A stretch of 64,000 nucleotides of DNA from Neobacillus citreus (GTDB taxonomy: Bacteria > Bacillota > Bacilli > Bacillales > Cytobacillaceae), in NCBI RefSeq assembly GCF_018343545.2, contig NZ_JAGYPE020000025.1, positions 1 through 64,000 on the forward strand, in the 5' to 3' direction. Made by a program: the position numbers and the translations under genes. The notes under the pieces are model-generated. The model saw nothing but the letters and a program-made list of their open reading frames with translations, had not been told where the DNA came from and did no database searches. Numbering within the stretch: position 1 is the stretch's first letter; each line of letters starts with the position of its first letter. Below, one piece after another: positions 55,399 to 64,000 of the stretch.

Positions 55399-56489
55399 GT
55401 CATCATCCCCCTATACCGGCCTTCGTGAAAGTATACATAAGCCAAAATCTCCCCTACTGCATTGAACAATTCTTCGGGGATTGTATCCCCCACTTCTACC
55501 GCTGCAAATAATGCACGAGCCAATGGCCGATTTTCGACCGTCATTATTTTATGTTCTTTTGCTATTTCTTTTATTTTTAAAGCGATATAATCCTGTCCTT
55601 TGGCAATCACCTGAGGTGCTGCCATTGTTTCAAAGTCGTACTGAATTGCAACAGCAAAATGAGTTGGGTTCGTGATTACCACATCCGCTTTTGGAACTTC
55701 TTGAATAATCCGGTTCATCGCCATTTGCCGTTGTTTGGCACGACGCTTTCCTTTAATAAAAGGGTCACCTTCCATCTTTTTGTGTTCATCCTTGATATCC
55801 TGTTTGGACATCCGCAGCTTCTTCTCATATTCGAATCTTTGATATAAATAGTCTGCCCCAGAAAGCACCACCAAGCTAAGTGATACTGCCATCCCGACCT
55901 GAATAACCATCGAACCGATAAATCTTGTTGCATCCCAAATGTTTTTTCCTCCGATAATCAAAAATTCGTGTTTCTGACGCCATATAACCCAATAAGCGAC
56001 ACTTATAATGATTACAAGTTTCAAAATTGATTTGACCATCTCAACCACAGAGCGGAGGGAAAAAATATTTTTTGCCCCTTGGATTGGATTTATTTTTCCA
56101 AGTTTCATTTTTAAAGACTCGGTATTGAACATGAAGCCAACTTGTGCAAAATTGGCAACCAATCCTGCAATAAGAATTACACCAAAAATAGGGCCAACAA
56201 GCTTTACTGCATCCCATAGAAGTTGATTAAACATCAGCTGTGTACTTTTAATGGACAATTCCCATAATAAATACTCTTGAAAGCTATGTTGGAAAATTTG
56301 AAAACAACCTTCCAAAAAGGACTTTCCCGCTACCCCAAAAAATGAAAAACTAAGGAGCAGTGTTAATGCTGATGAAATCTCAGGACTCTTTGCCACCTGA
56401 CCTTTTTTTCGAGCGTCGCGCCGTTTATTAGGTGTAGCTTTTTCTGTTTTTTCATCAGAAAAGAACTGCAAATCTAGACGAAGAAGCAT
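55395..56489 (-). CDS. flhB: FlhB, export switch protein
   Basis: 364 aa. Four membrane helices (about 35-220) and a cytoplasmic domain with the self-cleavage site NPTH in VVITNPTHFAVAIQY. FlhB switches export substrate with FliK, whose gene is not in this operon. It is complete. Confidence 0.96.
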   Translation of the reverse strand: MLLRLDLQFFSDEKTEKATPNKRRDARKKGQVAKSPEISSALTLLLSFSFFGVAGKSFLEGCFQIFQHSFQEYLLWELSIKSTQLMFNQLLWDAVKLVGPIFGVILIAGLVANFAQVGFMFNTESLKMKLGKINPIQGAKNIFSLRSVVEMVKSILKLVIIISVAYWVIWRQKHEFLIIGGKNIWDATRFIGSMVIQVGMAVSLSLVVLSGADYLYQRFEYEKKLRMSKQDIKDEHKKMEGDPFIKGKRRAKQRQMAMNRIIQEVPKADVVITNPTHFAVAIQYDFETMAAPQVIAKGQDYIALKIKEIAKEHKIMTVENRPLARALFAAVEVGDTIPEELFNAVGEILAYVYFHEGRYRGMMT

Positions 56490-56491
56490 GG

Positions 56492-57271
56492 TTATGCCCC
56501 CATAATTTTTAAGATAGAATGCATAGAATTAAACATATTTTCAAATAGAATTTTAAGCAGATAAAAAAAACTTGGTAAAACCAGAATGTACATCAAAAAG
56601 TGCATTAAAATTTTGATGGGTGGAAAAATCGCAATAATATTCATCTGAGGTACAATTTTTGCAAGGATTCCCAAGCCTACATCAACTACAAATAATGCAC
56701 CAATTATTGGGATAGCCATCATAAAGCCTATCATAAACAACTGTTGGACACACTCCAGTAAAAAGGTGGAAATCCTCCCATCCATCCACGATGGCAGCAT
56801 AGCTTGTAACGGAACCCAATCAAAACTGGCCAAAATCCCTTGGATCAAAAGATGGTGGCCGTCTGTAGCAAGCAAAAATAATATGGCCAGAATATTTTTA
56901 AAACGACCGGTTAACTGTGTACTTGTTTCAAAGGTTGGATCAAACAGATTAGCCATCGAAAAACCTATTTGAAAGTCTAGCAATTGACCGGCAAATTGGA
57001 TGGAATAGAATAAAAAAGCCGCAGCCATCCCTAATACCAGTCCAACTATAATTTCCTTCAACAAAAGTAAATATAAAATTCCATTTTCTACTATAGGCTG
57101 ATAGGAGTCTGCCGCACCCGTGCAAAGCAAAGCGAGGACCGCGCTGAATCCGATTTTATAAGTTGCTGGGATTTGCTGTCCGGAAAAAATAGGCGCTGTC
57201 ATCATGAAGGTGGTAATCCGAACAAAAATAAGTAAAAAAGTCCATACGGAGGAGATATCCATTGTCATCAC
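56492..57271 (-). CDS. fliR: FliR, export gate component
   Basis: 259 aa, about six membrane helices. Typical segment LLKEIIVGLVLGMAAAFLFYSIQFAGQ and FSMANLFDP. One base from fliQ. The gate FliPQR is complete. Confidence 0.95.
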   Translation of the reverse strand: MMTMDISSVWTFLLIFVRITTFMMTAPIFSGQQIPATYKIGFSAVLALLCTGAADSYQPIVENGILYLLLLKEIIVGLVLGMAAAFLFYSIQFAGQLLDFQIGFSMANLFDPTFETSTQLTGRFKNILAILFLLATDGHHLLIQGILASFDWVPLQAMLPSWMDGRISTFLLECVQQLFMIGFMMAIPIIGALFVVDVGLGILAKIVPQMNIIAIFPPIKILMHFLMYILVLPSFFYLLKILFENMFNSMHSILKIMGA

Positions 57272-57541
57272 CTATCCTACAAACTTAGATAGGTTTCCCA
57301 ACAGATTTTCCGTAAAATCAACTACTTCACGCAACATCCACGCCCCAAAAAAAAGCAAGGACAGAAAAACCGCAATTATTTTTGGTACAAATGCCAGAGT
57401 TTGTTCTTGAATCTGTGTTGTTGCCTGAAAAATACTAACCAATAATCCTACAATTAAAGCAACACCCGCGACTGGTGCAATGACAATCAAAATCGTGTAA
57501 ACAGACTGTTGGGCAATTCTTAAAATCATATCCGTTGTCAT
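57272..57541 (-). CDS. fliQ: FliQ, export gate component
   Basis: 89 aa, two membrane helices, LRIAQQSVYTILIVIAPVAG and the loop FQATTQIQEQTLAFVPKI typical for FliQ. Confidence 0.95.
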   Translation of the reverse strand: MTTDMILRIAQQSVYTILIVIAPVAGVALIVGLLVSIFQATTQIQEQTLAFVPKIIAVFLSLLFFGAWMLREVVDFTENLLGNLSKFVG

Positions 57542-57558
57542 TGATAGTCACTCCCTTC

Positions 57559-58305
57559 CTAAAAGCTTAATAGCAGTGATTTGACAATTAAATTCCAACC
57601 GTCGACCAATATAAAAAGTAAAATTTTAAATGGAAGGGAAATCATCACCGGTGGCAGCATCATCATTCCCATCGACATTAATACACTTGAAACAATCATA
57701 TCGATCACTAGAAATGGAATAAATATCATAAAGCCCATTTGGAAGGCAGTTTTAAGTTCGCTGATGGCAAATGCAGGAACTAATGCTTTTAAGGGAATGT
57801 CTTTCACTTCATCAGGTCTTTTCATTCCGGCGTAATCCATAAATAGAGCAAGGTCTTTTTCCCTAGTTTGTTTTGTCATAAATTCTTTCAACGGCTCGCC
57901 AGCCTTATTTAATGCCTCCTGCTGTGTGAGTTTTCCATCCAAAAAAGGCTGCAGGGCTTCCTGATTCATCACCGAAAACGTCGGGCCCATCACGAAAAAA
58001 GTCAAAAATAACGCCAAACCCACTAAAACTTGGTTAGGTGGAATCTGTTGAGTGCCTAGGGCATTTCTTACAAACCCTAATACCACGATAATTCGTGTAA
58101 AACAGGTCATTAAAATCAAGATAGCTGGCGCTACGGATAATACAGTAATCATTAATATAATTCGCAGTGTATTTGATACTTTATCTGGTTCATTTGAGCC
58201 CAAATCGATTCCCGGCAGTATACTTGCCGATGGGTCAGCAGCATATGCGACAGAAAAAATGCCAAACGTTAGTAATGGAACAAGTAATGATAATTTACGA
58301 ATCAT
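57559..58305 (-). CDS. fliP: FliP, export gate component
   Basis: 248 aa. Cleavable signal (residues 1-22, ending AYA) and four membrane helices. Family motif CFTRIIVVLGFVRNALGTQQIPPNQVLVGLALFLT. RBS before ATG. Complete. Confidence 0.96.
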   Translation of the reverse strand: MIRKLSLLVPLLTFGIFSVAYAADPSASILPGIDLGSNEPDKVSNTLRIILMITVLSVAPAILILMTCFTRIIVVLGFVRNALGTQQIPPNQVLVGLALFLTFFVMGPTFSVMNQEALQPFLDGKLTQQEALNKAGEPLKEFMTKQTREKDLALFMDYAGMKRPDEVKDIPLKALVPAFAISELKTAFQMGFMIFIPFLVIDMIVSSVLMSMGMMMLPPVMISLPFKILLFILVDGWNLIVKSLLLSF

Positions 58306-58311
58306 CGCTTT

Positions 58312-58875
58312 CTATTCCCCCTGATTGCCTTTTTTCAGTTTTTGTATTTGTTTTTGAAAAGTAGACAGCCAGTTGAATCTTGTCTCCCCGCCTAACCATT
58401 TGACCTGAAGCGGATCAGCCTGGGTTTCGAAGCCTTCAAGCAGATGCTGGTATTCCTCTCCTTGATTGATCGAACGAATTAATGTAATGGTTTCCCCCAC
58501 ACCAAGGATATAAATCGTTTGTCCAATGAGTACAACCTGTAAAGAGCGATTATTTCCCAGTGAGTGTCCTCCTAACGGCAGAACTGGACCACTTGATTGC
58601 ATTAGACGCCCCCGTTTTGAAAGAAACCTAATAAATAAGAATAATAAACCAATAACTAATATAAATGAGAAGACAAATTTAATAAATAAAGGAAAAATGG
58701 CTGATGACCCGCTATCCTCAATTTTTTCCGCTTTGGGTGGGGTGGATTTTCCACCATCGTGGATAGCGTCATAGACGGAGGGGTCGCCGGCAGTGGATGT
58801 CCCTGCGGCTGACATAGTGGGTTGATTTGAAAAAAGATAAATAAAGATTAACATTAAAGACATGAACCGTTTCAT
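58312..58875 (-). CDS. fliO: FliO/FliZ-type export assembly protein
   Basis: 187 aa. Signal peptide (1-23), low-complexity stretch, one membrane helix (about 66-86), then a small SH3-like tail PLGGHSLGNNRSLQVVLIGQ. It helps assembly of FliP. RBS GGAAGGAG. In B. subtilis cheY precedes it; here the ylxF stop does, 48 bases away. Confidence 0.85.
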   Translation of the reverse strand: MKRFMSLMLIFIYLFSNQPTMSAAGTSTAGDPSVYDAIHDGGKSTPPKAEKIEDSGSSAIFPLFIKFVFSFILVIGLLFLFIRFLSKRGRLMQSSGPVLPLGGHSLGNNRSLQVVLIGQTIYILGVGETITLIRSINQGEEYQHLLEGFETQADPLQVKWLGGETRFNWLSTFQKQIQKLKKGNQGE

Positions 58876-58922
58876 GAGTTTCTCCTTCCATGGAGTTTTT
58901 TCTAGTTGATTAAAAGTATCGT

Positions 58923-59498
58923 TTATTTAATTAATTGCATCGTAATTTGCGCCGCTTTTTGTGCATCCTTCATTTTACCAAGAATATTGCTTTGAATTTC
59001 CGGGTCAAGTTGTGAAAGAGTATGGGACGCCTCTTCTAAGGACATCGTTTCAATCATAGCAGCAGCTTTAGATGCCGGCAGGTTTTCAAAAATAGCAGTT
59101 ACTTTGCTTTTCTGCTCCTGGTCTGCTTGGCTTTGAGTCGCCTCTGCTAGTTTCTGAGAATCTATATTACTGTTGTTTATTTCTGCATCTATTTGATTGG
59201 CTTTTAGTTGTTCTTGTAAATCTTCTATTTCTTGATCCTTCTCTTGTAACGATTTCTCTGCTTTTGAATATAAATTTTTCCAGTATTTCAAATCTTCCTC
59301 TTTGGACTGTACAGTGTGTTTCGAAGAATCAGGGATAATTTTATTTACAACAGGAATCTTATTTCCCACATCCTTCATTGTTTTCAACACCGGAATGCCA
59401 AGAAAATTCATCACAAAGGCACCAATAAAAACTAATACTATTAGAGAAACCAACCAAATTAATAAAGTTCCTAGTATTCCGCTTTTTTTTTTCTCCAT
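58923..59498 (-). CDS. ylxF: YlxF, MotE/MgtE-N-like flagellar operon protein
   Basis: 191 aa. Membrane helix at 10-32, then a coiled coil (about 65-110), and a C-terminal MgtE-N-like domain VTAIFENLPASKAAAMIETMSLEEASHTLSQLDPE. I chose ATG 59498, behind AAGGAGAG; the longer frame is an artefact. Located after fliJ as in B. subtilis. Confidence 0.85.
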   Translation of the reverse strand: MEKKKSGILGTLLIWLVSLIVLVFIGAFVMNFLGIPVLKTMKDVGNKIPVVNKIIPDSSKHTVQSKEEDLKYWKNLYSKAEKSLQEKDQEIEDLQEQLKANQIDAEINNSNIDSQKLAEATQSQADQEQKSKVTAIFENLPASKAAAMIETMSLEEASHTLSQLDPEIQSNILGKMKDAQKAAQITMQLIK

Positions 59499-59511
59499 CT
59501 GGCTTCTCTCC

Positions 59512-59946
59512 TTAAACTTTTCGGGTGTAACGCAATACAGCCATTTCATCAAGCATTTCTTGCTCTTTTTGATTGAGTTGTTTTTGAAAAACCGCCTTTG
59601 ATTTTTCTTTCCATTGATTCCACATTTTCGCTTCTTTTGTTTTTTCCAATAACAGATGATGTCTTTCTTCCACTTCTTGATGTATTGAACGGAACTGATT
59701 TTCCAACTGTTGCTTTTTATGATGGATGCTCTGAATTTCATCCTGAAGTTCCAAAATATCGCGAACCGTTTTTCTGCTTACGTCATTGTACTGGTTAAAG
59801 GTCTTTTCCATAGTTGAATCAAGGTGATTCATTTGTTCCTCCAGCTCCAATTGCCGAACCTTGCTGGTCCCATATTCCTGTTCAGCAATTTCCTTTTCTT
59901 TTTCTTTAACATCAAGGACTTTTTGGAAAGAAAAATGATATTTCAT
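59512..59946 (-). CDS. fliJ: FliJ, export chaperone
   Basis: 144 aa, almost entirely coiled coil, with the start MKYHFSFQKVLDVKEKEKEIAEQEYG. Stimulates the FliI/FlhA export engine. ATGA overlap with fliI. Confidence 0.9.
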   Translation of the reverse strand: MKYHFSFQKVLDVKEKEKEIAEQEYGTSKVRQLELEEQMNHLDSTMEKTFNQYNDVSRKTVRDILELQDEIQSIHHKKQQLENQFRSIHQEVEERHHLLLEKTKEAKMWNQWKEKSKAVFQKQLNQKEQEMLDEMAVLRYTRKV

Positions 59947-61265
59947 CGCAACATCGCTCCAAATTGTGAAATTAGAAAGGATTGTGCCTCTTCAAATTGT
60001 GAGGGTTCGTATATATCTTGGCGTAGAAATTGATCAATCTGCTGCTTAAAGCGGATTGCTAAATCAATTTCCCGATTAGACCCCTTCTTATAGGCACCAA
60101 TATTAATTAGATCCTCAGCTTCTGAAAAAGCGGCCATCAGCTTTTTAAAGTTTCCGGCGGCATGTAAATGGTCTTTAGAAGTAATTTCGGTCATAACCCG
60201 GCTTGCACTTTTCAATACATCAATGGCTGGAAAAATGCCCTTGCTTCCAATTTCTCTATTCAAAACAATGTGGCCATCCAAGATACCTCTAACCGCGTCG
60301 GCAATTGGTTCGTTCATATCATCCCCATCTACTAAAACGGTGTAGATAGCTGAAATTGAACCCTTTGGTCCAGTTCCCGCTCGTTCCAATAATTGCGGAA
60401 GCATTGCAAACACTGATGGTGTATAACCCTTCGTTGTCGGAGGCTCGCCGATAGCCAGTCCAATTTCACGCTGTGCCATCGCAAATCGGGTCACCGAATC
60501 CATGACAAGGAGGACGTCCTTACCTTGATCACGGAAATATTCGGCAATAGAGGTTGCAGTAAGTGCTCCTTTTAGGCGAATTAAGGCGGGTTGGTCAGAT
60601 GTTGCCACAATTACGACGGACTTTTTCAGACCTTCTTCACCTAAATTCTGTTCAATAAAATCAAGAACCTCCCTGCCACGCTCCCCAATCAAAGCAATCA
60701 CATTTACATCGGCCGTCGTGTTTCTGGAAATCATGCCCAGCAGAGTGCTTTTCCCTACCCCGCTTCCAGCAAAAATTCCCACTCTTTGCCCCTTTCCCAT
60801 GGTAAGTAATCCATCGATGGTTCTTACTCCGACGTTTAATGGCTCATGAATACGTGGCCTGCTGAGGGGATTTGGGGGGGTGGCATGTATTGGAACCTCA
60901 TCTAAACCCAAAGGCATCGGTTTTCCGTCAATCGGCTGTCCTAATCCGTCAAGAATTCTTCCAAGCAATTGATGCCCTGCTTTAACAGTCATCGGTTTAC
61001 CGCTGGCAATCACATCACAGCCTGGTCCTATGGCTCTTACTTCTCCAAGAGGCATTAGCAAAACTTTATTTTCTTTAATTCCCACTACCTCTGCTTGAAT
61101 TGGAATTTGTGATTGAGCTGGATAAATCGAACACAATTCACCGATTCGGACGTCCGGACCTTGGGATTCAATGGTTAGTCCGATTATTTGCGTTATTTTC
61201 CCATTGACTCGAACTGGATCAATGCTCCGAATCAGTTTAATATATTTTTCAGCTGATAGAACCAA
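59943..61265 (-). CDS. fliI: FliI, flagellar export ATPase
   Basis: 440 aa F1-beta-like ATPase: P-loop GIFAGSGVGKSTLLGM, Walker B VLLVMDSVTRFAMAQREI. Starts at TTG 61265, inside the end of fliH (17-base overlap), with AAGGGATCAGGG before it. Confidence 0.96.
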   Translation of the reverse strand: MVLSAEKYIKLIRSIDPVRVNGKITQIIGLTIESQGPDVRIGELCSIYPAQSQIPIQAEVVGIKENKVLLMPLGEVRAIGPGCDVIASGKPMTVKAGHQLLGRILDGLGQPIDGKPMPLGLDEVPIHATPPNPLSRPRIHEPLNVGVRTIDGLLTMGKGQRVGIFAGSGVGKSTLLGMISRNTTADVNVIALIGERGREVLDFIEQNLGEEGLKKSVVIVATSDQPALIRLKGALTATSIAEYFRDQGKDVLLVMDSVTRFAMAQREIGLAIGEPPTTKGYTPSVFAMLPQLLERAGTGPKGSISAIYTVLVDGDDMNEPIADAVRGILDGHIVLNREIGSKGIFPAIDVLKSASRVMTEITSKDHLHAAGNFKKLMAAFSEAEDLINIGAYKKGSNREIDLAIRFKQQIDQFLRQDIYEPSQFEEAQSFLISQFGAMLR

Positions 61266-62070
61266 TTCCCTGATCCCTTCCTTTTTCCCCCAAAATGACT
61301 TTTTTAATTTCCTCTATCTGTGTGTCAATCCTGGCATCTACACTGCCGTATGCTGTTCGAATAATGCAGCCTTTTGGGGTAACTGAGTGGTCAGGAATAA
61401 TTTTGATTTCCGTTTCTCCGTTAACAACAGCAAGCAGGTGATTCCTCTCTGACTGAATGAACTCAAAATCCTCAGGATGGACACAAATGGTGATGAATTC
61501 TTTTTCCTTAAAACGGAGAATATGCTGTTTGATGATCTCGATTAAAGTTCCAGGTTGAGCTGTTAATTCCTTCTTTATAATATGTTCGGCGATAGTTGTA
61601 CTTAGCTCCAGCAAAAACGGTTCCGCCTCGGCAATAATTGTTTCCTTATCTTTATACGCTTGTTCCAACAACTGCTGCACATGATTTATTTTCTCCTGAT
61701 AACCCTGTTCAATCATTACCCGTGCTTCGTCGCTGCCTATTTGAAAGCCTTCCTGGTAGCCTCTTTGTTTTGCTTCCTCTTCAGCGGCCTCTAATTTTGT
61801 TCGGTTTTCCTCCCACCATCGGCCGATATTATCATGTGCTTGTTGTTCGATTGCTAGCGCCCGTTCTTCCGCTAATTTGATTATTTCCGCTGCCTTTTCT
61901 TCCACTTCTTGAAGGAAATTTTCAGATTGTAATTCACTATCTTCTGGAAAAGGAGCGATAGTTTTCAAACCATCACGACCACGGACCGGCAGAATATGCT
62001 GGGAAAGCACTCGAACTTCCTTCATTACTGATACATCGGAGGCTTTAAATACTTTAGAGTAGGAATTCAT
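61249..62070 (-). CDS. fliH: FliH, regulator of the export ATPase
   Basis: 273 aa. Long coiled-coil middle (about 60-150) and a C-terminal domain resembling ATPase-stator subunits. ATG 62070 follows GGGGTGG and overlaps the fliG end by 17 bases. The start eight codons earlier has no site. Confidence 0.9.
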   Translation of the reverse strand: MNSYSKVFKASDVSVMKEVRVLSQHILPVRGRDGLKTIAPFPEDSELQSENFLQEVEEKAAEIIKLAEERALAIEQQAHDNIGRWWEENRTKLEAAEEEAKQRGYQEGFQIGSDEARVMIEQGYQEKINHVQQLLEQAYKDKETIIAEAEPFLLELSTTIAEHIIKKELTAQPGTLIEIIKQHILRFKEKEFITICVHPEDFEFIQSERNHLLAVVNGETEIKIIPDHSVTPKGCIIRTAYGSVDARIDTQIEEIKKVILGEKGRDQGIGSIS

Positions 62071-63064
62071 CAGTTCCACCCCGGGCAATGACAATTTCTC
62101 CTGTATCCTCTAATCGGCGAATGACCGATACAATCCGGCCTTGTGCTTCCTCGACATCCTTTACCCTAACAGGCCCTAGATATTGCATATCTTCCTCGAA
62201 CGACTCTGCCATTCTCTTTGACATGTTTTCGAGAATAATCTTTTTGACCTCTTGACTGGAGGCCTTTAAAGCAAGCAGTAAATCCTGGTTTTCTACCTCT
62301 TGGATAACACGTTGAATAGCACGCCTATCCAGACTAATAATATCTTCAAAGACGAACATTCTCTTTTTAATTTCTTCCACCAAGTCGCGGTCCTGCGTTC
62401 CAAGATCCTCAAGAATCATCTTTTCTGTACCCCGGTCAACTCCATTAAGGATACTGACAATAGATTCGATACCGCCGACCACGCTGAAATCTTGACGAAT
62501 CGTTGCCGAAAGTTTCTGCTCTAAAATATGTTCAACTTCCTTGATAACCTCCGGGGAAGTTTGTTCCAACAAGGCAATCCTGCGGGCGACATCTGATTGA
62601 AGTTCACCTGGAAGCGATGAAAGAATCATCGAAGATTGTTGCGGCTCCAAGTGCGCCAATACTAAAGCAATAGTTTGCGGATGCTCATTCTGCAGGAAAT
62701 GGTAAATTTGCATAGGGTCAATACGGCGGGCAAAATCAAATGGTTTCACCTGAAGATGGGTGGTAAGGCGATGAATGATTGCTTTAGCCCTGTCCTTGCC
62801 AAGCGCTGATTCCAAAACATCCTGAGCATAAGTAATCCCGCCAGTTGTCAAGAAATCCTGCGCCATGCACATCTCATGAAATTCCTTTAAAACCTCTTCC
62901 TTTTCCTTCGAATCAACTTTTTGGATATTGGCAATAGCAAGTGTCAACTGTTCAATCTCATCCTCAGGCAAATGGCTAAAGACCTTTGAGGAGGCCTCCT
63001 TTCCCATAGATATAAGCAATATAGCAGCCTTTTGTCTTCCGTTTAATTTTAATCCTGTAGCCAT
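62054..63064 (-). CDS. fliG: FliG, motor switch protein
   Basis: 336 aa. N-terminal LNGRQKAAILLISMGKEASSKVFSHLPEDE, middle LEHPQTIA-like EHPQTIALVLAHLEPQQSSMIL, and the C-terminal torque domain (VFEDIISLDRRAIQRVIQEV). Complete. Its partners FliM and FliY are not in the operon here. Confidence 0.97.
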   Translation of the reverse strand: MATGLKLNGRQKAAILLISMGKEASSKVFSHLPEDEIEQLTLAIANIQKVDSKEKEEVLKEFHEMCMAQDFLTTGGITYAQDVLESALGKDRAKAIIHRLTTHLQVKPFDFARRIDPMQIYHFLQNEHPQTIALVLAHLEPQQSSMILSSLPGELQSDVARRIALLEQTSPEVIKEVEHILEQKLSATIRQDFSVVGGIESIVSILNGVDRGTEKMILEDLGTQDRDLVEEIKKRMFVFEDIISLDRRAIQRVIQEVENQDLLLALKASSQEVKKIILENMSKRMAESFEEDMQYLGPVRVKDVEEAQGRIVSVIRRLEDTGEIVIARGGTDEFLL

Positions 63065-63070
63065 GGGTTT

Positions 63071-64000
63071 TCACGCCTCCTCATCATTCAGCCATGTTCT
63101 AATTACCTTGGAGAAATCCTCAGGTCTTTGGTTAAGCAATTTCTTTAATTGGTTTTCCACGTTCATTTCCTGTTCTTCAAAATAATCCGGTTCTTTTACG
63201 TCGTTTGTAATGATTGGCTCATCGATAACCAAATCCTCTTCGGTACGATTTCTTCGGCGTAAGATTCCCCACACCAATCCCCCTGCCAACAGCATTCCGC
63301 CGACAAGTGCACCAATGATATACATCCAATTGTTTTTAGAGTCGCTTTGAACTTCGGTATTTTTTGCAAAGGTATGCGGGAAGATAGTAATGCGCTGATC
63401 TATTTCTTTTTGAGTAATATCTGGATGTCCTAGAGCAGTTCTAACTGTATTAGAGACAATGTTTCGAATGTTTTCCTCAGTCGCCTTTGGCAATGATTTA
63501 GGATTAGATGGGTCAGGCTCAACTCCTACGTTAATCGTAATATCCTCGACTTGATAAGGGCTTTTGATAATTTCATTATTGATACGATTAACCTCGTAGT
63601 TTACCTTTTCCTGTGCTTCTTCATAATCACTTTTACCTGAATCTGCCCCAACGTACCCTGGAACATCCGTTTCTCCTGTTCCTACAACTCCACCAGGATT
63701 TGAACCAGTTCCGTTATAAGTTTTGGAGTTTTTCTCCGAACTGATGGCTATTCCTTTGTTTTTGTCATCTGTCGGCTTCACTAATTTCTCTTCTGTTTTA
63801 ACCTTATCGAAATTCATTTTGACAAACGTATGAACGTATACTTTATCTGTCCCAAGTATCGTACCCAACAAACTTTGGAGATTCTTCTGGATATCTCCTT
63901 CAATATCCTTTTGGACTTTTCGCTGCTGATCGTATTTATCAAGTGCCATATCCGTATCTTCACTATTTTGCAGTTCCAAAGTCTCACTGTATTGATTCAT
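63071..64000 (-). CDS. fliF: FliF, MS-ring protein (3' part; 5' end beyond the window)
   Basis: The C-terminal 309 residues, cut by the window edge. The extracellular ring domain (VQKDIEGDIQKNLQSLLGTI; TFVKMNFDKVKTEEKLVKP) is followed by the Ser/Gly-rich loop NGTGSNPGGVVGTGETDVPG, the second membrane helix MYIIGALVGGMLLAGGLVWG (about 225-245), and the FliG-binding tail ending PEDFSKVIRTWLNDEEA. Six bases before fliG. Confidence 0.93.
   Translation of the reverse strand: MNQYSETLELQNSEDTDMALDKYDQQRKVQKDIEGDIQKNLQSLLGTILGTDKVYVHTFVKMNFDKVKTEEKLVKPTDDKNKGIAISSEKNSKTYNGTGSNPGGVVGTGETDVPGYVGADSGKSDYEEAQEKVNYEVNRINNEIIKSPYQVEDITINVGVEPDPSNPKSLPKATEENIRNIVSNTVRTALGHPDITQKEIDQRITIFPHTFAKNTEVQSDSKNNWMYIIGALVGGMLLAGGLVWGILRRRNRTEEDLVIDEPIITNDVKEPDYFEEQEMNVENQLKKLLNQRPEDFSKVIRTWLNDEEA

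Overview
The window is chromosomal DNA of a spore-forming member of the Bacillaceae. Evidence: strong AGGAGG-type ribosome sites, frequent TTG/GTG starts, the spore transglutaminase tgl, a B. subtilis-like fla/che gene order ending in sigD, and CsoR/CopZ, ThiXYZ-YlmB-TenA and Hut genes with Bacillus-like sequences. A Gram-positive periplasmic-type nitrate reductase (Nap) suggests a Neobacillus-like species, but I cannot prove the genus.

Layout. 1-1900: an IS110-superfamily element of IS1111-like layout, inserted in a fold-back intergenic repeat, with a long structured non-coding 3' part that probably encodes a bridge/seek RNA. 2.0-5.2 kb: a hypothetical gene, an MFS transporter and tgl. 5.3-12.9 kb: two TPP-riboswitch operons for thiamine salvage. 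ThiXYZ imports formylaminopyrimidine, YlmB deformylates it, TenA makes HMP, ThiD phosphorylates HMP, ThiW probably imports thiazole, ThiM phosphorylates it and ThiE joins the two. 13.0-16.6 kb: a glutaredoxin and an uncharacterised kinase / glycosyltransferase / HipA-like kinase operon. 16.8-24.1 kb: a histidine-degradation cluster (YjiH-hutG-hutI-hutU) without hutH or hutP, beside an AraC-type regulator with a degenerate receiver domain. 24.2-31.2 kb: assorted metabolic genes. 31.3-32.5 kb: copZ-csoR with a copA remnant eaten into by a palindromic tandem array. 32.5-39.1 kb: a CocE-type hydrolase, two unlisted small ORFs, a CBS protein, a TetR regulator with two palindromic operators, serC, tag and a PP-loop ATPase. 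39.1-43.0 kb: napA-napB-napD-ferredoxin. 43.3-49.8 kb: a 14-residue-repeat coiled-coil protein, ppaC, a GGDEF/EAL protein and a two-component system. 49.9-64.0 kb: the flagellar export/basal-body operon on the minus strand, fliF to sigD. It lacks fliK-flgD-flgE-fliL-fliM-fliY-cheY and cheBAWCD at their usual B. subtilis places.

The most notable signals are the IS element with an RNA whose loop matches its own target site, the shortened flagellar operon, short palindromic repeats (GTGTCAGGCACC-type) that sit on or supply stop codons, the copA erosion, and the kinase-glycosyltransferase-kinase cassette. All calls come from reading the sequence. No database search was run.
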